Below are positions 1 to 8,259 of a DNA stretch of 64,000 nucleotides, one piece after another. The stretch is from Hydrogenophaga pseudoflava (GTDB lineage Bacteria; Pseudomonadota; Gammaproteobacteria; Burkholderiales; Burkholderiaceae_C): contig NZ_JAVHJP010000006.1 in NCBI RefSeq assembly GCF_031020795.1, positions 329,944 through 393,943 on the forward strand. Reading direction: 5' to 3'. A program made the translations under genes and the position numbers. Under the pieces are notes generated by a model. The model was not told the DNA's origin, made no database searches, and was given only the letters and a program-made list of their open reading frames with translations. How positions within the stretch are numbered: the stretch's first letter is position 1; each line of letters begins with the position of its first letter.

Positions 1-1853
1 CGTGGTGGAGCTCGGTCAACCTGGCCACCAACACCGTGATCGAGCCGCTGGCCAACCTGGCCGAGACCATGCACAAGCACGGCGCGAAGATCATGATCCA
101 GGCCACCCACATGGGTCGCCGCAACGCCTGGCACGGCTTCGACTGGCCGCACCTGGTCAGCCCCTCGGGCATCCGCGAGCCGGTGCACCGCGGCAACGCC
201 AAGATGATCGAGATCGAGGAAATCCGCCGCATCGTGGCCGACTACGGCCGCGCCGCCAGACGCGTCAAGGACGCGGGTCTGGACGGCATCGAGATCTCCG
301 CCGCACACCAGCAGCTGATCGACCAGTTCTGGAGCCCGCGCGTCAACCGCCGCACCGACGAATACGGCGGCAGCCTGGAAAACCGCCTGCGCTTCGGCAT
401 GGAAGTGCTGCAGGCGGTGCGCGAGCAGGTGGGCGCCGATTTCTGCGTCGGCATGCGCATGTGCGGCGACGAATTCCACGAAGACGGCATCAGCCATGAG
501 ATGGCCAAGGAGATCGCCCAGGCCATGTCGGAAAGCGGCCTGATCGACTTCCTCAGCGTGGTCGGCTCCGGCGCCGACACCCACAACACGCTGGCCAACT
601 GCATGCCGCCCATGGCACTGCCGCCCGAGCCTTTCGTGCACCTGGCCGCCGGCATCAAGTCGGTGTCGAAGGTGCCGGTGATGCACGCGCAGAGCATCCG
701 CGATGCTTCGCAGGCCGAGCGCATCCTGGCCACGGGCATGGTGGACCTGGTGGGCATGACGCGCGCCCAGATCGCCGACCCGCACATGGTCATCAAGATC
801 CGAGACGGCCGCGAAGACCAGATCAAGCAGTGCGTCGGTGCGAACTACTGCATCGACCGCCAGTACAACGGCCTGGACGTGCTGTGCGTGCAGAACGCCG
901 CGACCAGCCGCGAACAGACCATGCCCCACGTCATTCAGAAGACCACCGGCGTGCGCCGCAAGGTGGTCGTGGTGGGCGCTGGGCCCGCAGGCCTGGAAGC
1001 CGCCCGCGTGGCCCGCGAGCGCGGCCACGACGTGGTGCTGTTCGAGAAGAACACCACGGTCGGCGGACAGGTGAACCTCGCCGCCAAGCCACCCAAGCGC
1101 GAACAGATGGCCGGCATCATCCGCTGGTTCGACATGGAGACCCAGCGCCTGGGCGTGGACCGCCGCCTGGGCGTGGCGGCCACGGCCGAGATGATCCGCG
1201 CCGAGCAGCCGGACATCGTGGTGCTCGCCACGGGCGGCACGCCGCACACGGGCCAGACCCCAGCCTGGGGCGCGGCCGAAGGCCTGTGCGTCAGTGGCTG
1301 GGACATCCTCTCGGGCGTGGTGGCGCCGGCCGAGAACGTGCTGGTCTACGACAGCATCAGCACCCACGCCGGCACCGGCGTGGCCGACTTCATCGCCGCG
1401 CGCGGCAAGTTGGTGGAGATCGTCACGCCCGATGTGAAAGTGGCCGACGACACTGGCGGCACCACCTTCCCGATCTTCTACCGCCAGCTCTACTCCAACG
1501 GCGTGATCCAGACGCCCAACCACTGGCTCGAACGCGTCTACCGCGAGGGCGACAAGCTGATCGCCGTACTCAAGAACGAGTACACCGAGGCGCTGGAGGA
1601 GCGCGCGGTCGACCAGGTGGTGGTGGAGAACGGCATCACGCCCAACGACAGCCTCTACTGGCAGCTCAAGCCCCTGTCGCTCAACAAGGGCCAGACCGAC
1701 ATCGACGCCCTGTTCGACGCCAAGCCGCAACCGGCGCTGAGCCTCGACACCACTGGCGACAACTTCCTGCTGTTCCGTGTCGGCGACTGCGTCTCGATGC
1801 ACAACATCCACGCCGCGATCTACGACTCGCTGCGCCTCTGCAAGGATTTCTGA
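1..1853 (+). CDS. dgcA: Dimethylglycine demethylase subunit DgcA, 5'-truncated by window edge
   Basis: Converts dimethylglycine to sarcosine and formaldehyde with DgcB. The frame is open from base 3 to the TGA at 1851-1853 (616 residues visible); roughly the first 70 residues lie outside the window, so an internal GTG at 36 is not the true start. The first half is an old-yellow-enzyme-type FMN barrel (RVNRRTDEYGGSLENR; GMTRAQIADPH). The second half is an NAD/FAD Rossmann domain starting at GAGPAGLEAA (about nt 975). Between them lies a trimethylamine-dehydrogenase-like Fe-S motif, CVGANYC plus a later Cys (nt 831-885), in which the second of the four classical cysteines is Ala; from memory this is usual in DgcA. 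It heads the dgcA-dgcB-etfAB-gbcAB operon with a 2-nt gap to dgcB. N-methylproline/stachydrine demethylases are close relatives, but the neighbours favour dimethylglycine. Confidence 0.93.
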   Translation, partial: WWSSVNLATNTVIEPLANLAETMHKHGAKIMIQATHMGRRNAWHGFDWPHLVSPSGIREPVHRGNAKMIEIEEIRRIVADYGRAARRVKDAGLDGIEISAAHQQLIDQFWSPRVNRRTDEYGGSLENRLRFGMEVLQAVREQVGADFCVGMRMCGDEFHEDGISHEMAKEIAQAMSESGLIDFLSVVGSGADTHNTLANCMPPMALPPEPFVHLAAGIKSVSKVPVMHAQSIRDASQAERILATGMVDLVGMTRAQIADPHMVIKIRDGREDQIKQCVGANYCIDRQYNGLDVLCVQNAATSREQTMPHVIQKTTGVRRKVVVVGAGPAGLEAARVARERGHDVVLFEKNTTVGGQVNLAAKPPKREQMAGIIRWFDMETQRLGVDRRLGVAATAEMIRAEQPDIVVLATGGTPHTGQTPAWGAAEGLCVSGWDILSGVVAPAENVLVYDSISTHAGTGVADFIAARGKLVEIVTPDVKVADDTGGTTFPIFYRQLYSNGVIQTPNHWLERVYREGDKLIAVLKNEYTEALEERAVDQVVVENGITPNDSLYWQLKPLSLNKGQTDIDALFDAKPQPALSLDTTGDNFLLFRVGDCVSMHNIHAAIYDSLRLCKDF

Positions 1854-1855
1854 AC

Positions 1856-3742
1856 ATGCTGCTCCAGCACCTGGTGAGCGTCCTGTTCTGGCTGGCCGTT
1901 CTGGGCCTGGTCATCGGCCTGGCCCGGCGCGCGGCGATCTGGCGCGGCGGCCGGTCCGCGGCGGTGGACTTGGGCGGCTTGCTGCAGATTCCCAGGCGCT
2001 ACTTCGTCGACCTGCACGACGTGGTGGCGCGTGAACCCTTCGTGGCGCGCGCCCACGTCGGGGTGGCCGGCGGCACGCTGCTGGCGCTGCTCATGGTGGC
2101 GTTGAACTACGGCCTCGGGCTGTACTCGACCGCCCTGGATGTGGTCCTGCTCATCGCCGGCCTGCTGGCCGTGGCAGGCGCCGCAGCGATGGCCTGGCGC
2201 CGCCGTTCCGCGCCGGCCCGGCTGTCGCGAGGGCCGTGGGACCGCCTGCCCTACGCGCTGCTGGCCTTCGCCGTGGCCGTCATCCTGACCGGCGCCGTCG
2301 CCCTGACCGGCACCGCCCTCGCCCCCTGGCTGGCCGGCCTCATCAGCCTGGCCTTCGCGGCCGGCGTGGCCGAACTGGCCCTGGGCATGGGCCTGGGTGG
2401 ACCCATGAAGCACGCCGTCGCCGGCCTGCTGCACCTGGGCCTGCACCCCCGCCCTGAACGCTTTGGCGACCCACGTTTCGCCACCGCCCTCAAGCCCCTG
2501 GCCCTGACCCCCGAAGACATGGGCGTGGGCAAGCCGGCCGACTTTGCGTGGAACAAGCTGCTGTCCTTCGATGCCTGCGTGCAGTGCGGCAAGTGCGAAG
2601 CGGCCTGCCCCGCCTTCGCCGCCGGCCAGCCGCTCACGCCCAAGAAGCTGATCCAGGACCTGGTGACCGGCATGAGCGGCCGCACCGACGCCGCCTACGC
2701 CGGCCGCCCCTACCCCGGACGCACGCTGGGCGAACACGGCGGCGCCCTGCAGCAGCCCATCGCCAGCGGCCTGATCAACCCCGAGACGCTATGGTCCTGC
2801 ACCACCTGCCGCGCCTGCGTGCAGGAATGCCCGATGCTGATCGAGCACGTGGACGCGGTGGTGGACATGCGCCGCCACCTGACCCAGGTGCGCGGCGAGG
2901 TGCCGAACAAGGGCGCCGAAGCGCTGGAACAGCTGCGCGAGACCGACACCGTGGGCGGCTTCCCGCTGACCGCGCGCCACCATTGGGCGGCCGACCTGAA
3001 CCTGCCGGTGCTGGCCGAAGGCGAGCAGACCGACTGGCTGCTGCTGGTGGGCGAAGGAGGCTTCGACATGCGTTACCAGCGCACCCTGCGCGCCTTCGTC
3101 AAGACGCTGCAGAAAGCCGGCCTGAAGCTGGCGGTGCTGGGCGCGGCCGAAACCGACTGCGGCGACCTGGCACGCCGGCTGGGCGACGAAGCGGGCTTCC
3201 AGCGCCTCTCGCGCCAGCTCATCGGCACGCTCAAGGCACGCCGCTTCCAGCACATCGTCACCCCAGACCCGCACATCTTCCACTCGCTTAAGAACGAGTA
3301 CCCCGCCATGGGGGGCGAGTTCGACGTCTGGCACCACACCCAGCTGCTGGACCGGCTCCTGGCGCAGGGCACACTCCAGCCTACGCGCGCCGCCACGCAG
3401 GAAACGGTCACCTACCACGATCCGTGTTACCTCGGCCGCTACGGCCGTGAGGTGGACGCACCGCGCCGCCTGCTCAAGGGCATCGGCATCAAGGTCGTCG
3501 AGATGGAACGCCACGCCGAACGCGGCCGCTGCTGCGGTGGTGGCGGTGGCGCGCCGTTCACCGACATCCCGGGCCAGACCCGCATTCCCGACATCCGGAT
3601 CGCCGACGCGCGGCAGACCGGCGCCGCCGTGGTCGCGGTGGCCTGCCCCAACTGCACCGTCATGCTCGAAGGCGTGGTAGGCCCCCGCCCCGAGGTGCTC
3701 GACGTGGCCGAACTGGTGGCCCGTGCCGTGGAGGTTGCATGA
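1856..3742 (+). CDS. dgcB: Dimethylglycine demethylase Fe-S subunit DgcB
   Basis: Predicted membrane-associated ferredoxin-type partner of DgcA that passes electrons toward the neighbouring ETF or the quinone pool. It is 628 residues. The N-terminus is hydrophobic with several membrane segments (residues about 5-22, 75-105, 135-175). Two [4Fe-4S] motifs follow, CVQCGKCEAACP near residue 241 and CTTCRACVQECP near residue 315. A C-terminal heterodisulfide-reductase-like region carries HDPCYLGRYGR, CCGGGGG near residue 559 and CPNC near residue 596. The start at 1856 lies 2 nt after dgcA; the end overlaps the etfA-like start by ATGA. GlpC/LutA-type Fe-S oxidoreductases are related, but DUF3483-like N-terminal membrane segments plus context identify DgcB. 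Confidence 0.92.
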   Translation: MLLQHLVSVLFWLAVLGLVIGLARRAAIWRGGRSAAVDLGGLLQIPRRYFVDLHDVVAREPFVARAHVGVAGGTLLALLMVALNYGLGLYSTALDVVLLIAGLLAVAGAAAMAWRRRSAPARLSRGPWDRLPYALLAFAVAVILTGAVALTGTALAPWLAGLISLAFAAGVAELALGMGLGGPMKHAVAGLLHLGLHPRPERFGDPRFATALKPLALTPEDMGVGKPADFAWNKLLSFDACVQCGKCEAACPAFAAGQPLTPKKLIQDLVTGMSGRTDAAYAGRPYPGRTLGEHGGALQQPIASGLINPETLWSCTTCRACVQECPMLIEHVDAVVDMRRHLTQVRGEVPNKGAEALEQLRETDTVGGFPLTARHHWAADLNLPVLAEGEQTDWLLLVGEGGFDMRYQRTLRAFVKTLQKAGLKLAVLGAAETDCGDLARRLGDEAGFQRLSRQLIGTLKARRFQHIVTPDPHIFHSLKNEYPAMGGEFDVWHHTQLLDRLLAQGTLQPTRAATQETVTYHDPCYLGRYGREVDAPRRLLKGIGIKVVEMERHAERGRCCGGGGGAPFTDIPGQTRIPDIRIADARQTGAAVVAVACPNCTVMLEGVVGPRPEVLDVAELVARAVEVA

Positions 3743-4839
3743 ACACCAACGCACCTGTGCGCCGCGTCGATCCGCGCCGCCCTGCCTTCCTCACGCCGCA
3801 AGGCCTGCGCCGCATCGTGCTGGGCAGCAGCGAGGGCGAACGCCTCGCCATCGGCCGCGCCCACGCCGAACAGGCCAGGCCGGTGCGCAGCACCGGCCCG
3901 TTCCGGGAAGTGACGCTGGTCGTGGCGCACGCGGACCGCGGTGCCCTGGGCGACGGGGCGCGCCAGGCCATCGCCGCCGCCGCCATCCTGGCCGCCCCCC
4001 ACACCGAGGTGGTGCTCGCGGTGCTCGGCGCCTGCCACGACGACGTGGCGGCCCTGGGTGTGGACCGGGTGCTGGTGGCGCACGCCTGGGACGCCCGGGC
4101 CTACCAGCCCATGGCCGGCGTGCAGTGGCTGCAGGCCCTGCAGCAGCAGCTGGCCCCCGCGCGCTGGCTCATGGCCGACGCGGGCGCCGACGGCCAGCTC
4201 GGCCGCCGCTTCGCCACCCGCACCGGCCTGCGGCTGGCCGCGGGCGTGGCCGAACTCACCGCCGACAGCCTGCGCGTGCCCGCCGGCCCCAGCCAGGACT
4301 GGCAGCAGGGACACGCCGACGTGATGCTGCTGGCCAAAGGCGCCGTCAACCCGCACCTGCCCTTCGTGGGCCTGGGCGTGGTGGGCGAGGCGCCGCACTG
4401 GAGCCCCGTGGCGGAAGCCGCCGTGCAGGACCTGGGCGTGCAGACCGGCGACCCCGCCACCATGGCGCTGGAAGAGGCCGACTTCATCCTGGCCGCCGGC
4501 AACGGCGTCACCGACCTGCCGTTGTTCCACCGCCTGGCCCAGGCGCTGGGCGCGGCGGTCGGCGCGTCCCGCGTGGCGGTGGACGACGGGCGCTTCGCGC
4601 GCACCCAGCAGGTCGGCGCCACCGGCAAGACCGTGACCGCGTCGGGCTACCTGGCGCTGGGCATCTCTGGCGCCGTGCAGCACCTGCAGGGCATCAAGGA
4701 CTGCCGCCACGTGATCGCGGTGAACCTCGATGCCTCGGCCCCCATCACCCGGCGCGCGGACCTGAGCGTGGTGGAAGACAGCCGCGCCCTGATGCAGGCC
4801 CTGCTCGACCTGGTGCGCCAGCACAAGGAGGCTCCATGA
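3739..4839 (+). CDS. etfA: Electron transfer flavoprotein alpha subunit (dimethylglycine-linked)
   Basis: Alpha subunit of a dedicated ETF thought to accept electrons from DgcAB or GbcB. It is 366 residues. The C-terminal third carries the ETF-alpha FAD-binding signature: VAVDDGRFARTQQVGATGKT, then GISGAVQHLQGIKDC, then APITRRADLSVVED. The N-terminus has an extra 60 residues or so before the alpha/beta domain compared with housekeeping EtfA. The ATG at 3739 overlaps the dgcB stop (ATGA), so translation is coupled. The gene ends with a strong Shine-Dalgarno-like AAGGAGG serving whatever starts at 4836 or 4902. Confidence 0.9.
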   Translation: MNTNAPVRRVDPRRPAFLTPQGLRRIVLGSSEGERLAIGRAHAEQARPVRSTGPFREVTLVVAHADRGALGDGARQAIAAAAILAAPHTEVVLAVLGACHDDVAALGVDRVLVAHAWDARAYQPMAGVQWLQALQQQLAPARWLMADAGADGQLGRRFATRTGLRLAAGVAELTADSLRVPAGPSQDWQQGHADVMLLAKGAVNPHLPFVGLGVVGEAPHWSPVAEAAVQDLGVQTGDPATMALEEADFILAAGNGVTDLPLFHRLAQALGAAVGASRVAVDDGRFARTQQVGATGKTVTASGYLALGISGAVQHLQGIKDCRHVIAVNLDASAPITRRADLSVVEDSRALMQALLDLVRQHKEAP

Positions 4840-4901
4840 GCGCAGCGCCGGGCCGTTCCCAAGCAAGCTCGCACCGCAGCCCACAGGGTGGAGGTACTTC
4901 A

Positions 4902-5663
4902 ATGACTCACATCACCGTCCTGGTCGCCGGCCGCCAACACCCCGTCAGTGGCCGTGCCGTGCGCAGCCGCGCCGACGCCGTGGCCGCCGCACTGGCGCTG
5001 GGCGTGTCGGACCAGGTGCGCCTGCTCTCGGCCGGGGACATGCCCGACGCCGTGGCGCGCGACTACCTGGCCCTGGGCGCACCACGCATCGAACTGCTGC
5101 CCTGCCCCTGCGGCGCCGACCCCACCGCCCTGCTGGCCGCCGAGCTGCGGGACGTGGCCTGGGTGCTCACCGGCACGCGGCAGGGCATCGAGCCCGGGGA
5201 AGGCGTGCTGCCGTTTGCGCTGGGCGCCGCCCTGGACCGGCCCGTGGTCTGCGACGTGCTGGCCGTGCGCCCCGACGGCGACGCCTGGGTCGTCACCCAG
5301 GCCCTGCCCAAGGGCGCCCGCCGCCAGTTGCGCGTGCACCCGCCCGCGGTGCTGGCGGTGAGCGCCGCCGCGCCCGTGGCGCTGCGCCACGCCGTGGCCA
5401 GCGCGGGCGCCGGCCAGGTGCTGCGCAGGAACGCCGCCCCCGCCCCGCAGGCAGGTGCCCAGTCCGTCCACCGCGAGGCCGTGCCGGCCCGCAAGCGCCG
5501 CCAGGTGCTCGAAGCCCGCCACCAGCAAAGCGGCCACGCCCGCATGCTGGGCGCCATCGACTCGCCCTCGACCGGCGGCACGGTGCTCAAGGCCGGCGAT
5601 GCGCGCAGCAAGGCCCAGGCCTTGCTCGACTACTTGCGCACCCATTCTCTCGTTGACTTCTGA
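4902..5663 (+). CDS. etfB: Electron transfer flavoprotein beta subunit (divergent)
   Basis: Beta subunit partner of the preceding ETF alpha. It is 253 residues from ATG 4902. The pattern (conserved N-terminal strand, TGTRQGIEPGEGVLPFALG, ALPKGARRQLRV, C-terminal helix ending SLVDF) fits the divergent EtfB of glycine-betaine clusters rather than housekeeping EtfB. Two starts have ribosome sites. ATG 4836 overlaps the etfA stop and sits just after AAGGAGG, adding 22 low-complexity residues. ATG 4902 follows GGAGG and matches where the family's first beta strand begins. I chose 4902. The gene is 12 nt before gbcA, in the same operon. Confidence 0.83.
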   Translation: MTHITVLVAGRQHPVSGRAVRSRADAVAAALALGVSDQVRLLSAGDMPDAVARDYLALGAPRIELLPCPCGADPTALLAAELRDVAWVLTGTRQGIEPGEGVLPFALGAALDRPVVCDVLAVRPDGDAWVVTQALPKGARRQLRVHPPAVLAVSAAAPVALRHAVASAGAGQVLRRNAAPAPQAGAQSVHREAVPARKRRQVLEARHQQSGHARMLGAIDSPSTGGTVLKAGDARSKAQALLDYLRTHSLVDF

Positions 5664-5675
5664 AGGGACACCCAC

Positions 5676-6932
5676 ATGACCACCCCGATCTCCGCCCAGA
5701 CCCTGCTGACCCGCGAACTGCTGGCGCGCCGCCGTCCCGGTTACAGCCTGGAGGCGCCCTTCTACCTCAGCGAAACGGTGCTTCAGGCCGACATGGAGCA
5801 CATCTTCGGCAAGCACTGGATCTTCGTCGCCGTGGAGCCGCAGATCCCCGAGCCCGGCGACTACATCGCGGTCGAGTTCAGCAACAAGTCCATCCTGATC
5901 GTGCGCGACGACGACATGGGCGTGCGCGCCTTCCACAACGTCTGCCGCCACCGCGGCTCGCGGCTGTGCGAGAGCCACCAGGGTCAGCTGGGCAACATCG
6001 TCTGCCCCTACCACCAGTGGACCTACGACCTGTCGGGCAAGCTGATCCACGCCAAGCACATGGGCGCCGACTTCGACCCCTCGGAGATGAGTCTCAAGTC
6101 GGTGCACGTGCGCACGCTCGGCGGCCTGATCTTCATCTGCCTGGCGCAAGACCCGCCGCAGGACTTCGAGCAGATGGTGGCCGAGATGACGCCCTACCTC
6201 GCGCCGCACCGCCTGCAGGACTGCAAGGTGGCGGCGCAGGTGGACATCATCGAGGACTGCAACTGGAAGCTCACGATGGAGAACAACCGCGAGTGCTACC
6301 ACTGCGTGGGCAACCACCCCGAGCTGACCGTCTCGCTCTACGAGTTCGGCTTCGGCTACCAGCCCAGCGCGGAGAACGCGGCCGAGCAGCAGCGCTTCGT
6401 GGACATCACCAACGCGGCCCGCGAACGCTGGGAGAGCATGGGCCTGCCCTCGGCCGAGATCGAGCGGCTGGACGACCGCATCACCGGCTACCGCACGCAG
6501 CGCCTGCCGCTGGACCGAGCGGGCCAGTCGCAGACCCTGAACACCGAAGTCGCCTCCAAGAAGCTGCTGGCCGACTTCACCGACCCGGCCCTGGGCGGCC
6601 TCTCGTTCTGGACCCAGCCCAACTCCTGGCACCACTTCATGAGCGACCACGTGGTGAGCTTCTCGGTGCTGCCGATCTCGGCCGGCAAGACCCTGGTGCG
6701 CACCGTCTGGTGCGTGCACAAGGACGCGGTGGAAGGCGTGGACTACACGGTGGAGAACCTCACCGCGGTGTGGAACGCCACGAATGCGCAGGACCGCCGC
6801 CTGGTGGAGGAGTCGCAGATCGGCATCGCCACCGGCGCCTACGAACCCGGCCCCTACTCGCCCTACACCGAAGGCCTGGTCGAGAAGTTCTGCAACTGGT
6901 ACGTCAACCGCCTGGGTGAACACACCCGCTGA
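5676..6932 (+). CDS. gbcA: Glycine betaine monooxygenase oxygenase subunit GbcA
   Basis: Rieske non-heme iron oxygenase that removes one methyl of glycine betaine, giving dimethylglycine and formaldehyde. It is 418 residues, the normal size. The N-terminal Rieske [2Fe-2S] ligands are in CRHRGSRLC and CPYHQWTYD (residues about 90-115). The mononuclear iron site is ENNRECYHCVGNH (HxxxxH, about residue 209). The carnitine and stachydrine monooxygenases are similar, but co-transcription with dgcAB and gbcB, and the presence of gbdR and soxBDAG, make glycine betaine the best substrate call. A GAAGGGA ribosome site lies before the ATG. Confidence 0.94.
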   Translation: MTTPISAQTLLTRELLARRRPGYSLEAPFYLSETVLQADMEHIFGKHWIFVAVEPQIPEPGDYIAVEFSNKSILIVRDDDMGVRAFHNVCRHRGSRLCESHQGQLGNIVCPYHQWTYDLSGKLIHAKHMGADFDPSEMSLKSVHVRTLGGLIFICLAQDPPQDFEQMVAEMTPYLAPHRLQDCKVAAQVDIIEDCNWKLTMENNRECYHCVGNHPELTVSLYEFGFGYQPSAENAAEQQRFVDITNAARERWESMGLPSAEIERLDDRITGYRTQRLPLDRAGQSQTLNTEVASKKLLADFTDPALGGLSFWTQPNSWHHFMSDHVVSFSVLPISAGKTLVRTVWCVHKDAVEGVDYTVENLTAVWNATNAQDRRLVEESQIGIATGAYEPGPYSPYTEGLVEKFCNWYVNRLGEHTR

Positions 6933-6962
6933 CACCTCCTCCACCACGACACAGCCCACGCC

Positions 6963-8066
6963 ATGGCCAGCTCACCGCACATGCCCGACCTTGCCGCCCC
7001 GCCCCCGGCGGTGTGGGACTCCGACCGGGACGAGACCCTGCAGTGCGTGCAGGTCCGCCAGGAGACACACGACGTCAAGACCTTCGTGCTGGCGGCCGAG
7101 GGCCCGCGCAGCTTCCGCTACCTGCCGGGCCAGTTCATCACGCTCGAACTGGAGATCGGCGGGCAGAAGATCAACCGCTGCTACACGCTCTCGAGCACGC
7201 CCACCCGCGCCGACCTGGTGAGCATCACCGTCAAGCGCGTGCCCGGTGGCCCGGTGTCGAACTGGCTGCACGACCACCTGCGCGCCGGCATGCGCCTGAA
7301 CGCGATCGGCCCGTCCGGCGAGTTCAGCTGCTTTCACCATGCGCCCGCGCCGCGCTACCTGTTCCTCTCCGGTGGCAGCGGCATCACGCCGCTGATCTCG
7401 ATGACGCGGGCCCTGCACGACCTGGCCAGCACCGCGGACGTGGTGTTCGTGCACTGCGCCCGCTCGCCGGCCGACCTGCTGTTCCCCGAAGAGCTCACCC
7501 TGATGGCGCGCAACATGCCGCAGCTGCGGCTGGCCATGGTGTGCGAGCAGCACACGCCGGGCAGCGCCTACGCCGGGCACCTGGGGCGCATGGACGCGGC
7601 GCGCATGGCCCACATCGCCCCGGACTTCCTGCAGCGCGACGTGTACACCTGCGGCCCCGCGCCCTTCATGGCCGCGGTGCGCCAGCTGCTGGGCGCCGCC
7701 GGCTACGACATGGCGCGCTACCGCGAAGAGAGTTTCTCGTTCGCGGCCCCCGCACAGCCCGAGGCCGCGGCCACCGCGCCAGCCGCCAGCGACACCGCGG
7801 CGGCGGCCCACCGCATCGTGCTGTCCAACAGCGGCCAGTCCTTCAACTGCCTCAGCGGCCAGACCCTGCTGCAGGCCGCACAGGGCGCCGGTCTGCGCCT
7901 GCCGTCCTCCTGCAGCAACGGGGTGTGCGGCACCTGCAAGACTCGCAAGACATCGGGCGAGGTGGAGATGAAACACAACGGCGGCATCCGCCCGCGCGAG
8001 ATCGCACAGGGCTGGATCCTGCCCTGCTGCAGCACGCCGCTGAGCGACGTCGCACTGGAACGGTGA
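6963..8066 (+). CDS. gbcB: Glycine betaine monooxygenase reductase subunit GbcB
   Basis: Electron-supplying reductase for GbcA. It is 367 residues. A ferredoxin-NADP reductase-like FAD domain (RCYTLSSTP) comes first, then an NAD(P)H domain (GGSGITPLISM; TCGPAPFMAAV). A 2Fe-2S plant-type ferredoxin domain is at the C-terminus with ligands CSNGVCGTC and a later CC (from about residue 316). An Ala/Pro-rich linker at residues about 262-280 joins the reductase and ferredoxin parts. Last gene of the dgcA-gbcB operon; 30 nt separate it from gbcA. Confidence 0.94.
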   Translation: MASSPHMPDLAAPPPAVWDSDRDETLQCVQVRQETHDVKTFVLAAEGPRSFRYLPGQFITLELEIGGQKINRCYTLSSTPTRADLVSITVKRVPGGPVSNWLHDHLRAGMRLNAIGPSGEFSCFHHAPAPRYLFLSGGSGITPLISMTRALHDLASTADVVFVHCARSPADLLFPEELTLMARNMPQLRLAMVCEQHTPGSAYAGHLGRMDAARMAHIAPDFLQRDVYTCGPAPFMAAVRQLLGAAGYDMARYREESFSFAAPAQPEAAATAPAASDTAAAAHRIVLSNSGQSFNCLSGQTLLQAAQGAGLRLPSSCSNGVCGTCKTRKTSGEVEMKHNGGIRPREIAQGWILPCCSTPLSDVALER

Positions 8067-8176
8067 GCCATGAGCATGCGCGCACTGTTTCAGCCTCCCC
8101 GCATGCGAACCACCCCAGCGAAGTGGTGCACGAACGTCACCACTGGTGCTTGTCCCATACCCAAAACGCGTGCGCT

Positions 8177-8243
8177 GACAGAACATCCGTGGTTCTGTCG
8201 ATGGCATGCAGCTTGCTCAAAAAAATAACACCCCATCGACAGA
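8177..8243 (+). promoter_or_regulatory. Overlapping inverted repeats upstream of the quaternary-amine ABC transporter
   Basis: GACAGAAC (8177-8184) is the exact reverse complement of GTTCTGTC (8192-8199). The overlapping stretch TCTGTCGATGG (8194-8204) is the exact reverse complement of CCATCGACAGA (8233-8243). The middle segment can pair with either flank, so two exclusive hairpins are possible; alternatively the repeats are operators. The second repeat ends about 5 nt before the GAGG ribosome site of the ATPase gene. The rest of the 193-bp gap after gbcB shows no gene. Confidence 0.5.
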
Positions 8244-8259
8244 GACCCGAGGACCCACG

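Noticed and set aside
4836..4901. Extended etfB start at 4836 with AAGGAGG
   Set aside because: It would add 22 low-complexity residues absent from the family's N-terminus; kept only as an alternative start.
4899..6959. A 686-codon open frame on the minus strand opposite etfB and gbcA
   Set aside because: Low-complexity His/Val/Arg composition typical of antisense frames; gbcA on the plus strand has all catalytic motifs.
8081..8205. Small open frames between gbcB and the ABC ATPase gene
   Set aside because: No ribosome site or family similarity; the region is better explained as regulatory.
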